Assembly: GCA_013398275.1 (NCBI GenBank)
Contig: VZSE01015292.1
Location: forward strand, 1,012,584 to 1,076,583
Origin: Promerops cafer
Taxonomy: Eukaryota; Chordata; Aves; Passeriformes; Nectariniidae
Direction of reading: 5' to 3'
Length of the DNA stretch: 64,000 nt
Positions 39,401 to 51,600 of this stretch are shown here, piece after piece (position 1 is the first letter of the stretch; each line of letters starts with the position of its first letter). Made by a program: the position numbers and the translations under genes. The notes below the pieces were generated by a model, which saw only the letters and a list, made by a program, of their open reading frames with translations, was not told the DNA's origin and did not search any database.

Positions 39401-40877
39401 CAATGCATGGCTATAAAGGAGCTGCTTAATGAGGATGGTCAGACCAGCAAATGTCTCCTGTAATTTGACAGGAAAAACAGCAAGATGTGCCTGCCCTGAC
39501 AAATGAAGATTTGTCTGTAGCATGCTCTGATAATACAGTTGTGTAATGGCAAGTGAAGATGAAGGCAGAGTTTTCAGCACAGGCTCAGGTTTTCTAAACA
39601 CTGGAGGCAAAATTGGATTATGAGTCCCCAAAGGAGCCAGGGCCCCAGCATGAGTGTTCATGGGAGACTGGAACGTGGGACACTCGCCTGACAGGAGTAA
39701 CAGGGAGAGGGGAGCCCCATGGAAAGCTGGTTTGTGTGCTTGTATGGAAATGGGAAGATTTCTGGTGAGCTGCCTCCCAGTACGAGTGGTTGCCCCACAG
39801 TCCATATGGGCTATGCCCAATCCATTTGGGATTGCCTGGCTTTGTGGGGCTCTAACAGGTAAAGCAGGCAGCAGGAATTTTGCTGCCTCCCAACATCCCA
39901 AGATCTTGCCCTAAGCCTGGGGATGGCCCTGCAGTTGGTTAGGCTGGGTGTGCACAGTCCAAGCTCAACTCCCACCTCCATTTCAGCACAGACCCTCTGT
40001 CATTGCTCAGGCTCTGCACGAGCCCTGGGCTGGTGCAGAGCCCGTGGGCCTCACTGCAGGACCAGACACGAGCATGGACCCATGGCAGGGTGATCCAGGT
40101 GTTCAGGACTGCTGCAGCACGCTCTGAATTCAGTGTGAGACCTTGTGTTGACTTCAGCAGATCCCAAAATGTTCCGAGATTCATCACAAGCAAACAACTG
40201 GATAATTTATGGGTGCTGGCATGGAGGGTCTAGCTGAGGAAGCTGGCTGGGGCCTTTCATTGGAGGAGATTCATTAGCATTTATACAGTAATGGTTGAAA
40301 AGCCCCAGCAGTGTCTCTGCTGGCCCACATCAGTGTCTTTCATCATGACACTGCAGAAAGAAGGACTTGACAGGCTATCTAAATTAAGTCTGCGTGAGCA
40401 AAAATATTCTTTATCTTGGAGAAAGAAAGAAATTATATTAATATATAATGCCCTACATTTAACATTCCCTCAGTACCCTCCCACTTCTGAGTTACTGTAC
40501 TTGGAGATGTGATCATATATTAAACACTGTGAATTCAAGACCTTCTTCTTCCTGGCAGTGTGTCTAGAGCTATTCTATAGAATGTGTTCAGCTTTTATAT
40601 TCATCTCAAAACTGAAATTTATTGGAATGATACATTGGTTAGCATGTCTGGGAACATCTGACAGTATTGTACTTTTACTCCTCTCTTTTGTGTTTCGCAC
40701 ACCTGTCAGAGGAGCACATGCATTTTCCTTTGCAGTCAATAGCGAACTAATTAGAGGATAATTAGAGCAACTATTGCTTTTCATGCATAAAATCATGATG
40801 TCTCGACCGTGAGTCACAGGCTGTCTATAGCGTGAGATGTGCAGGTAGGTTGGCCTGTGGTTACTGGTACTTTCCTG

Positions 40878-40895
40878 AAGCTTTAATTAAAGCTT
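40878..40895. repeat. 18-bp perfect palindrome with a TTAATTAA core
   Basis: AAGCTTTAATTAAAGCTT equals its own reverse complement. The TTAATTAA centre contains paired homeodomain half-sites. Function is unknown. Confidence 0.88.
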
Positions 40896-43440
40896 TTTGC
40901 TGGCTCAGGGTTTCAGAACTGGGAAAACAGAGTTGGGGGGCAGAGGAAATTGTTTTTCCTGGTCAGCTGCTACATCAGGACAGAGCCACAAACAAGGCTG
41001 TGAACTCAAGGAATTCAGCCTACAGCCCAATTTCCTGGCCCTTCAGTTACAGGCAACACAAAATTAAGAAAGTTTATAATGCTGCAAAAGAGCATTTTTT
41101 TAAACTCAAATAGTTGCATTTTCCAAATGCTGTTTACTTCTCAATACTGATGCAAGTTGCTATGAATCCAAAAACATTTATAAATTAATAGCTGAAGAGT
41201 TTGCTTTTAATGGAGAGGTGGATAGGCAATGAAAAGTTGGGGCTCTTTCCAAAAACTGTCAAAGTTTATGAGGCTGTCTGAGTTAGATGGGATTTGAGGA
41301 CATGTTACCAAGCTCTCTGTACAGGAAAAAATCCTTAAAAATCCACAGTCAGAACACATCCAGAGGACGTGTCTCTTCAGGTTACGGTGCCAGTCTGGCT
41401 CATGGTACAGAGGGAGGCAGTGCAAACTCAGGTTAGGTCAATGCAGGACAATTTGTCACAAGGCAACCACTTGCAGGGCTGCAGTGATACAGAAAAAACC
41501 CACCATGCTGAGATAGTTCAATTAAAAATTGTCTTATATTTGGTGAAGAGGTGAAGAGGGGAAAAAAATTATAAATCCAAGGCAAAAGAGGAAGAATAAA
41601 GAGAAATTAATTTTTTTAGCTGCATGGTGCTTGAACATGCTTTGAAGGGCTCTGTGTGCAGAGCAAGAAATTAATCTTAACCTGGCAATGAATATTTACA
41701 GTGTTGGGAATTCCATGCAGGGCCCGGCTTTGGTTTCCTGTAGAGACTGGAGTATAGTTTGCTGTAACAAAATAAATAGTTGAGTTGTTCTGGAAAGGTA
41801 TTTCCTTTCAGTTCCAACAAAAATGATATCAGTGAGAGCATGAAGGGGTAGTTTGGGAGGAGTGGGAAAAGCCCCAGTTCAGCAGCCCAGCCCTGAGAGC
41901 AGCCTGCTGTCACAGGGGCTTTGGGGTGAGCAGGTTTCAGTCTCTGCTCAGCAAAGTTAGATAGAAGAATTTACTTAACCAGCTGAATGTCTGGGGTTTA
42001 GTCACTTGCTATCACCCTTTCATGCAGAAAAGGTGATTTTTAAGCACTTGGCTAACAGCGCCTGGGGTAAAATCTCCGTTTGTTCAGTGCTCATTCCATG
42101 TTAAATATTAACCTTTGGAAAATGGGTTTAACTTCACAAAAGGGTAAAATAGTTCCCTTTTATTAAGCAGTGTGCTAATGTGTTTTTGCAGCAGATGTAT
42201 GCAGAGTTACAACCTAGCAGATGAGTTTTTGAGCAAAAATTAATATGCACTGAATTGTAAGAAATAACACTTTAGTACCTGATTAAGGAGCTGAGCAAAT
42301 TATATGTCTTAACAAAACATAGGCATTTCTCTCTTTTTATATATCCCTTGATTTGGGAACAATGAAAATGCTCTTATGAATCTGCCTTTTAAATTAAAAC
42401 ACAAATTAAATGCACCCTTTAATAGCCAATGTGAAGTTGTTATCTTGTAAAAGTGTTGTCATTCCTATGTCTTCTTTCTGGGCATGCTTAAATAACCTGA
42501 TATCATTTCTATGAGTTGGATTTTATTATGGCTGAGTTATGGATGCTTGCACACGACCTGACATGCACAGGAAAATGACAGGCGAGGGAAAAGCTAGAAA
42601 TAAATTTTTTTGCTACTAAGCACTAAATGATATTACTTTCTTCAAATGAAAAATTCTCTCCTCCTCTGCCCTTTACCTTTAAAATACTCTCTCACACCAA
42701 ATATGTGTTTTCTAATTACAAGCAGAGTCAGTTTAGTTGTTCATTAACTACTCTGAATCAGCATGTTGGATCTTCCCACTGGAAAAAACAATGTCTGTTT
42801 CTGAACACCTCGAAATTTTTTTCTTTGAAGCTGAGAGATGTCTCTGTAAGGATTTATTTTAATTTTTACATTTATTTCCAAGAGATCACTGTCAGGAATG
42901 CAATTGCATGTTAGTATGTAGATCCTTAGAGATACCTATGCAAGATAATTACAAGATCATTTAATTATTATCATATAACCACAATTAAGGGCAAAGATTT
43001 TAATAGACAAAATTTTCATCTGGAAGTTTCCAATTCATGAGATTATGGGCACGAGCAGTTCTGCAAATGTCTTGCTGAAACATAAGATTTCTTGTATAAT
43101 TGTATTTCTATTTTACATGTTTGTCAAATCTTGTCCTGACCAGAATATTTACCACTTCTTGGTAAATCTGGTTCTTTGTGTATTTTAGGATTTCTGCTGA
43201 TATCCTGTATTTGAACAGTTGTGCAGGTCATGGAATCTTTAGGTTGTTTTTATGAGTTACAGAAAGTTCTATTATAGCCTCATAAACCAATGTAGGATAT
43301 GCTTCCCCCTCAACTTGACACGATGAGCCCTCACAAAAAATTAGCATTATTGTAATCCTTTCAGGCTACAGAGAATAAGAAATGATGCAAAGAGCTCAGC
43401 TGGCTGCATCATCTGGGATTCTCAGTCTCCTGGTTTTGAT

Positions 43441-43692
43441 TCATTTTCTTATATTTGTTGGAGATACTTTTAAACCAGCCTGAGTTGCAGCCTGCTCAGC
43501 TTCCTCAGGGGAAGGAGCTGGAGCAAAGGGCACGGCTTTGGAGATGTGGGGGGGCTGAAGCCTCCTCTGGAAATCCCCAATCCCCTTTGCTCTTAGCAGT
43601 ACAGAAACCCAGTTGGAGCTTATGATATTGGAATGCAGTCCTCTTCCTTTCCATCTTCTTCCAGAGGGATGGATCACGTGGTGGGACCCTTT
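43441..43692 (-). CDS. Candidate terminal coding exon, unknown protein
   Basis: On the - strand, the segment following a good acceptor-like signal (pyrimidine-rich TTGCTTCTCTTGTAG ending at 43693) is open for 83 codons and ends in TGA at 43441. The deduced peptide starts KGSHHVIHPSGRR and ends with a hydrophilic, alanine/glutamate-rich tail (PSPEEAEQAATQAG, then SPTNIRK). No signal peptide, membrane span or known domain is visible and I do not recognise the family. The acceptor AG lies inside the in-frame stop that limits the frame upstream, as is common at a real exon edge but can also be luck. It could be spliced in phase to the segment at 45453-45631. Possible polyadenylation signals lie on the - strand near 42853 and 42871. 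Alternatives are an untranslated lncRNA exon or chance. Confidence 0.25.
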   Translation of the reverse strand, partial: KGSHHVIHPSGRRWKGRGLHSNIISSNWVSVLLRAKGIGDFQRRLQPPHISKAVPFAPAPSPEEAEQAATQAGLKVSPTNIRK

Positions 43693-45383
43693 CTACAAGA
43701 GAAGCAAGGATGGAATTAGTGATGCCAAGATGGGGTTTGGTAGCGTAACGCGGTCACCTGCAAACCGTGTGAGTTTCTCTCAGAGCTTGTTCTCTGCCAG
43801 CTTTCTGTGGGTCAGTTTTCAGAGTCCTCTGAAAGGAAAGTTCAGAAGTTTAAATGCTCAGGCACAAAAGCTGGCAGAGGCCAAAGTTAAATCCTGCCAC
43901 ACCCAGTGCACACTGCAGTGCAGGACACGACTGATTCACCGGCACCGTCACGGCCGTCAGTGGCTACAGCCAGAGTGCCAGTGAAAGCCCATTCTTGGAA
44001 CAGCAGTGCTCTAACTGCATGCAAGAACAGGAAATTAATCTGACAAACTAAATGGCACGTGGGATGCACCTGGACTGAAAAGATGGGAACTGAAAGCATT
44101 CTCTGCTTTACAGAGCTAGAAGCTATAGGTGGAAATAGTCACCTTTATGAATAGGTGTGTTTTCCTTGGAAACATTTGCTTTTCTACCTGTGAAATCTGC
44201 ATGCAGCCAAGGCATTTTTATATATGTATAATTCCTTCTTCTCACAATGAAAAGACCCTCCCTTTTTTTTAAAATCATCTTCACATCTTTCTCTGTTAAA
44301 ATAATACATCACTATTCATGTTCAGTTTAATTCTAGAACTGTTTGTTCAGACTGAATGTGTGTGTTTGTGTATGTATAAGCATATAAATATACATAAAAT
44401 TCAGTTTTAGACATTAGGAGAATAAACACAAAATTGGACCACACAATAATCTATTTTTTTTTTTTTTTGGTATGCAATGACTAGTTCCACCTTCATAATC
44501 CTCAGTGTAAAGTGTAAGTAAGAGTTTTTCTATCTGTGGTAGCAAACTATAAGCACAAAAGGATTCAGAAAGTAATAACAAAGATAAATAACTTTGCAAT
44601 AAAATTTCAGCTCCAGTAATTTCCCATTTATATTTTCTCACTGAATCATGTAGTCCCAAGCAATGCACTTTTTTACGTCTGGGCTGCATCATACAAAGTA
44701 ATTTTATATCTGATACTTCCCAGTGTGTCCAAAATATAACATCACATGCACAGTGCATGACAGAGTGGTCGATGAATTATATAGAGCCTTCAAATAACAT
44801 CACTGGGAATGTGATTTCATAGGCTTTCTAAGGCAATCAATCTTACCATATTATGAGGAATGAATTGTCAGTCAGGGGGTTTTATTATTCTACCAGGAAT
44901 GTTTCAGAAGCTGTTACTTAATGCTCCTTATTGTTGAAGGCTGCCTGCTGAAGATGTTTTTCCTGTCTGAAATTACTGATGTGTTCTGTGTGTCTTAAAA
45001 GTTAGATCTCAGTTAGCACAGCATTTTGCCAGAGTGCATTACCTGAGGCTGTAGGAAATGTTATCAAGCAAAAGGAAGTGGAAACTTCAGGGATGAGGAG
45101 GTGGGACTAGTAGGAGCAACAAAAGAATAGCTTTCGTGTATGAAGAGCTTGTCTTTGTCTTATCTAAGTGTAAGCTCTCTCATCTTCCCTCCGTCTCACA
45201 CGTACTCCCACACACTTATTTAAAATGATTTGCAGTGACAGCTTCGCCATGTCTTCCGAGAGCAAACAGATGAACTTCCCTCTTCTTTCCAAGACAGTGA
45301 CTGGGATGTTTCTCCATATTTTTCTTTTTTAAAACAGCTGAAGCAAAGAGAAAAACCACCCTGGCAGAGGAGACGGGATTTAG
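43693..45383. other. Interval between the two candidate exons
   Basis: If the two minus-strand open segments belong to one transcript, this would be most of the intron. It contains a patch with several CpGs (about 43740-43970), a GT/TA-rich simple tract (44356-44396) and T15 (44454-44468). Short frames overlap on both strands and none is convincing. Confidence 0.5.
44356..44396. repeat. Degenerate TG/TA microsatellite
   Basis: An interrupted run of TG dinucleotides passes into ATATA-rich sequence. Too degenerate to be highly unstable. Confidence 0.7.
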
Positions 45384-45631
45384 TCATAGCTGGGTTTTTC
45401 TCTGGTGTTGCTGCAGCATGTCCAAGTCATCTGAGTAACTGGTGTGAGGTACCTGTGGATCCCTGGCAGTCATGAAGCCTTTTGTGGTTACAAGTGCCTC
45501 GTTTTGCTTCCTAGAAGTTTCCTGTAGGTGTTTTGGGTTAGAGCTGGGCTTCTCTAGTGAGTCACTTCCGACAGACAGCTGAGCAGATGGCTCCGCGCCC
45601 TCCGGTACTGATGTCAGCTCCGAGCCGGTCA
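45384..45631 (-). CDS. Candidate coding exon, unknown protein
   Basis: Read on the - strand, this segment is open from a possible acceptor (GCGTTGGCGCCAG, ending at 45632) to a TGA at 45384. It encodes about 82 residues beginning VTGSELTSVPEGAEPSAQ. The peptide is hydrophilic and rich in Ser, Glu, Gln and Thr, with no signal peptide or transmembrane segment, like a disordered tail. Within it, CAG/GTACCT at 45453/45452 is a good donor match, and splicing there would leave the frame in phase 0, matching the phase of the acceptor at 43693. The 5' part is rich in CpG against a CpG-poor background. A 27-codon frame also exists on the + strand over the same CpG patch (45587-45670). I do not recognise a family; chance or a non-coding exon remains possible. 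Confidence 0.27.
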
Positions 45632-45641
45632 CTGGCGCCAA

Positions 45642-48600
45642 CGCAGCAAGACAAACATGTCAGTCTTTGAATTTGGCTCTCACTTCTGGGCATTGATCAC
45701 CTAAGTCACTTCTCATCCTCTAACAGTTTTTCACCTGGAAAGACACGAGGGCTTCACTGCCCACTGCAAACCTGACAGGTTCACGGGGAGATGGGAGGAT
45801 TCGCTCACCACCGGCTGGTTTCAAAACAAGAGGTAAAAGTGTCAGAGATGAACCAGCCAGTTCTCTCCCTCATGCCATCCCCTGGAAGCTGATGTTCCAA
45901 TCTCCTTTTAGATTCTTTCCCTGAATTTAAAATTGGTTAGTTTAAAGTGTGGGGAGAAAAAAAGAGATTGCACAAGCAGTCAGAAAACTGTTTAATAAGA
46001 ATTTTTTCCCAGTGGGGTAAATATAATCTTTATTTGGTTACAGCAAGTTTACAGATTACTGAGACAGAAGAACCCTGAGTGTGAAATTCTGCTGAGTATT
46101 TACCTAGATGCTGTCATCTTTCTCTTTCTCTAGAGACAAATGCAAATGTGTGCCACAGATTTTAAATCTGCCATTAATTACTGCACACTGCCTCCCTTGC
46201 ACACAGTCAGTGAATTCCATAAGTTGCTTTCAGTGTAAGGGATATAGAGAAACTGTGCCAACGTTTTTCAGTTTTCAACTTACTGTCACTTCTGGAATCA
46301 GCTTGTGACAGCAGATGTTAATTCTCTGCTCAGTAGAAGCCTCAGCACTGGTAAGCAGCAAAGTTAGAAAGAACAGCTGTCATAGTTCAGTGCAATCTTA
46401 ACATTTCTGAGACTTTTATATTCTTGCTCTACTGTACAGAGGGAAATTTAACCTTGGAAATGGAAAACCTGTTGCATCAGCACCAGAGAAACAAAGATAA
46501 TGTTAATACTGGTGGATGTGTGGTAAGCATATGGAATCCAACAAACAGGAATAAATCTTTAAAAAAAGGAAAAAGCAATTCACAAATTTAATATATTACA
46601 TAAAACACAGGGAGTGCTTCAGATCAGTATACTTCTATAGTATTTATATGCAGCATCTTTCAGAAATGCTTTCCCAGCTGTTTTCTATTCTATTTTAAAG
46701 ACTTCTCCCTCACCTGCTTCCAGATGTTTGTCTCAAGCTCACAGCATAGCACTGTTCAATCACCAAGTATCTCCTATTTCCTGCCAGAGGAATGAGCCTT
46801 TCCACATGAGGGCTTTGCTTTCAGCTTGCATCTTCTTTGTTGTCACTTCCCCAAACTGGAATTACCCCAGTGATTTCAGTCCTTGCACTGTGTAAGTTGC
46901 TTCATTGAACTGGCTGCTGCTCATGATAGAACATGGAATTTGAGATAGGTTCTGAATTTTCCCAGCCTCCAAAATCTGATGTGTTTCACACTAATGGGCC
47001 ACATCCACAAATCTATTCAGAGCTGCAGTTCATAAATGAATTCTCTTGTCCCCACTTGCCACATGTTGGTTCAGTTGCAGAAGGGTTCTGGTAAGTTCAG
47101 AGCAGATTCTTTCCTGAGAAAAGTCAATCAGAATCTCTGCCCCTGATGTCCCCAGGCCACCCAGCAGTGAGTGGGGATGCTGAGTCCAAACCAGCACCTG
47201 CTCCTTCAGGCAGCTTTGGTCTGTGTGTGATGGGCAGGTTCCTAAATTCAGACTAAATCCAGTCCAAAGGAAAACCCCAAATTACATAAAATTTCAACAA
47301 TTCAACCGAGACACTGCTGACTTCATTCTGCTGATCATTTCCTTTTGCAAGCAGTTTTTTGTTGTCTGGACCCTTGGAAGCAAATAACCTTTAGTGGTGG
47401 TAGAGGGATGGGGAATTGCTGCAGGAGATTTGGATAAGCAGCCTGGTCTGCAGAGTCTTGCAGCTGAAAAAATGTCACCCCCTCTAAAAGCTCAGGGGAT
47501 CCCTCTGATTCCAGGGCAGCAAAAGGGAGGCAGGAGAGTTTTCTCCTTTACAGCTGAGATGCAAATATTCCTCTCTGCAGTGCCTTTTGACATATATGTT
47601 GTCATATAAAAAGCTATGTAATGGTATAAAATTGGACTGTATTTTTTCTTTCTTCCTACATTTCCTTTAATCTGATTTATGCAGTTTACTGGCAAGTGTG
47701 CATTTTCTCTGGAAAAATGGCACACAGTAGCTCAGCAGGTTTATGTTTAAGACTCCTTGTTAAATAGCCAATATTTGTGAGTGATGTCCTGCCCCTGAAA
47801 TAATGTTATTTTCTAACACTTGAGAACAGTACATTTTCCCTTTAGAGTGCACTGTGTGCAAGAGACTCCTGTTTGTGAAGCAAAGCAAAAAAAGATCAGA
47901 TTATTGTGTGTAGAATTCATTTCAGTGACTGGAAACTGGGACCTCTATTTTCCCAAAAAGCAAAACTAGTTGTTCATTTCCCTCAGTTACACTATACACA
48001 CAAACAGCCAGGAAAACACGCTGTCTGTCATTTGAATTATTTTTCTGCCTCCTCTTGTTAAATAATCTTGTGGATGTGCATACATTGAATTAATACTTGG
48101 CTGCTGGAACACAATGAGGAAATATTTAGTGTATGATCTAGTTAGAATTATGTATACTTGGAGCTTTTAATCTTGTGCTATGAATTTATCTCGGGTTTGT
48201 AGACTGTATTTTTAAATGCTTAATCTTCTGTGAGGATACATATATTTCCAGGCTTTTTTAAGAGTGGTACTGATTTTTTAATTTTCTTGATCTTTCTTCA
48301 AATATTTTGTATTGATCTAACATATATTTAAATAATTTGCAGTAATCATAGGAACAAATGCACAGTCATGATGTAAGAATAGTTGCATAAACATCCAGTA
48401 TATTCCAGTAGCCTATTCATCCTCTTATTATTGGAATAATATTTCCTTCATCAAAATGACTATTTGCAACATTTATTTTATAATATATTTCAAGAAATTT
48501 TAATATGCACTGGTTTCCTTAAAGCATAAAATAAGATAACTTTAAAAATTACTAATTTGAATATCTGATATGGGAATGAGTCCAACCCAAATAATTTAAA

Positions 48601-51600
48601 TTCACTTATTAGAGTAAATATTTTATTTTTCTTTAGGGAAAAGGGGAGAAAATACTGTTGTACACATACAATTAACTATGCATATGACAGTGGTTAATCT
48701 TTCCAAAAGAGAGACTATCCAGGGGTCAGAGATCATTTAGCACTTTAATAAATATTTTTAAATTTCCATTCCTGGGAGGTGATTACAAATAACACACCAG
48801 CAATCATCTTTGCACGATGAAGCGGGAGGTTGCATCTCCAAAACAGTGTCCAGGATACACAAACTGAGGCCTGGACCTGTCAGATTTGCTCTCTCACCTC
48901 GGTGTTATTGGGATTCCCTGATCATCCTGCGTGACCAGGCAGGTGGGAATACTCTGAATTCTTGGGGGTGTTTTGACACAGCTGTGCCCAAGCAGTGCCT
49001 CCATCAGCCACAAGACTTGGCTGCAAAAATCAGTCTTTCATTCTTTGCAGCCATAAAAGAGCCCAGCTCACTGAGCCAGCTGACACTCCATCAGCTGCAA
49101 TCCATTTTGCTGGAGCTGTTTGCTTGTCAGATTTATTTGTGGCAGTATCTCACGGCAGACACCTCGTACAACTGCAGTTCCTTACAGGGACGTTTCAGGA
49201 GAGGATGATGAATCTTCACGGCGATTTATATGGATCCAGCTGCTGGGGATTTGCACAGCATGAGGGACAAAGCAGTTCTTCATGGCAGCACCTTTTAGGA
49301 GCACAGCTTGTGTGTTTTTTCACTGGAGGATTGAGGGGGGTTTCTATTTGTTTGTATTGTGGTTTCTCATCATAAAGTTAGGGAATCCTGAATTTGTTTT
49401 CCATTAGATTGGAATTATTTCTGGATTTCAAACAATATTCATTACCAGAGATTTCATATGCTAAGACTGATAAAAATGTCAATTTCAGCAAAGCATACTT
49501 ATCACCGGATTTTCAAAGTGATGAGCACCACTGAAAATCTGGGGCAAAGTATTTCCTACTGAAACACTTGCAGACTGCCTTGGAAAAAGAGCCCATTTAT
49601 AAACTATTTCCACTGCAACATCCAGCATTTCATCCTTCACCTTAGTTAATGGAGAATATTTATACACCTTCATCCACGTGGAAAAATTTATCTTTATCAC
49701 CACTTTTTAGAAAGAAGATATTGGAGTACATGAAGTACATTGGATTTTTATTCCCATTCTGCAGTTATTTGCCTCAATTCCAGAGGTAAATCCCCAATTC
49801 CAGAAATTCCAGGCTTTGCCTTTCCCAGTCTGCACTGAACACGCACTCCCTGAGAGCTGGGCATGGCTGCAGGGCCATTGTGTCTCTGGAATATTTCTCT
49901 GTACACTGTTGAGATTACTGAACAAACTCATGTCACTTGTGTTCCGTGGATTCCTCGCTCCAAAACTGGAACTGTGGAGTGTAGGATTTGTCAATACTGT
50001 GCAAAGCCTTCCTGTCTCACAGCTCTCCAAATTAACCCAAGCACCAGGAGCCTGGTGCTTGATGGAGGCTTTGATAAGGCAAATTATCCTGCTCCTGACA
50101 CCATCTGGCTGAACTGCACTGCTTTTGTAGCTACACCATAATATTCTGCAGGGCAGAGGTTTGTTCTCAGTCCTGATAAAATCAGGTGAGGCTTCATGGG
50201 ATCTTGCACAAGATGGTGGTTTTGCCAGCACAAAGCGTGTTATAACAACCCTTCATTAGTTCAGCAGTGAATCTATTTCAGTTCAAACACCCAGCACTTT
50301 TCCTGACCTCTGCCCCCACTCCGGGGCTGCTGGGACTGAAGGCACAAGCAGTGCCCAGATCTCCAAGGGTCACTCAGTCCTGACCAGTGCTGCCCAGCCA
50401 ATTTATCAACACTTCTTTGCCAGATTATGACAATGCAGACACTTTCGTCCTTTTTTTTTCCCCTAACAAAAACCATTTTAACCTGAGTCCTGAATACAAA
50501 AAGTGCTGAAAATGTTTCACCTCCATTACAGGCAATACCTTCTAAATAATAGTCCTTAGACAGACACTTGTAATGTGATTTTAACTCTGCCCAGCAATTT
50601 TACTAACAGATATGGAGCAAGAAGGAAACCAGACTAGTTAAAACTACTTCAAAGTAAAAGTAGCTTGGGAAATAGATAAGGCATATTATAATAGAATTGC
50701 TGTTTCCTGCCCTACAAGGAGTGCCAATACAGATCATTAACATGAACTGGCAGGACATTTGCATTGTTTTTTATACATTTTAAATGTTTTTCCTGGATGC
50801 AGATGAGGCAAGGAGACATTGAGTAACCTATTATGGCATCATTACTGGATTTGCACCAATTCTTAACCCAGCTTGAAAACATTCCCTATTATTTTTTGGG
50901 TTTGCACTACTCTTAATCAAAATACTCCTGGTATCCTCCGTGGGCTTTATATGGACTGTGGCAAACTCCGTGGAAACCATATGGATAACACGTGAAGTCC
51001 TGGGGCTAGTAATTAATAACTTGTGCTACCAAGCTAGAATAGTTTATCCCGTGTCCAAAACAGGCTCTCAGGGATTTACCTTAGGGGTTCTCAGAGAACT
51101 ATTTCCCAAAATTTTACGTCCCAGGCTACCCTGGGACAGCTCTAGTTTTACCACTTTCAAAAATCTCTTCAAAATTACGAGGCGAGAAAAAATTACATGG
51201 CCACTACAGTCCATTGGATTTCACTCAAACTTCACACTTTTTAAGACTGTTAAAAATTTTGTTCTTCAAGCAGCAGCATGTGGGTGGTATAAAAAAATGC
51301 AATTTGAGCACTTGAGTGAATTGCTGAAGTGCCCAGAGGTATGTGCATCCAGTGCTTAGAACCCAGGAGCAATTCTGACCTTTCTGCCTGGAATTGGGCA
51401 TTTCTTCAGTAATGGATTTTCCCCCTACTGTTCTCCTTGGGTTTTTATGATAAAGGGAATTCTTTGGCCGCACTGGCAAACATTAGTTGCTATAGAAATG
51501 TGTAACTGTTTACCGGTGCAATATTGAATTGTGCTCCCTTCCTGGGACTAAGGAGTGACTTGTGTTTATTTGTTATGGCCCAAACAGCCTTCAGCAGTGA

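Larger units (their letters stand above)
32138..43440. other. Non-coding stretch, no gene recognised
   Basis: About 11.3 kb. It includes a 19-bp tandem duplication (34770-34807), a C/T-rich tract ending in T18 (36435-36452), an 18-bp palindrome (40878-40895) and a CpG-retaining patch near 39030-39180. The longest frame is 178 codons on the - strand (39365-39901). It has no recognisable domain or splice-based support and its length is within chance expectation for a window of this size. Confidence 0.65.

Noticed and set aside
39365..39901. 178-codon open frame, - strand
   Set aside because: No domain, no start context and no splice signals; length is within what chance gives across six frames of this window.
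49707..50231. 174-codon open frame, - strand
   Set aside because: Overlapped by two open + frames; no recognisable domain.
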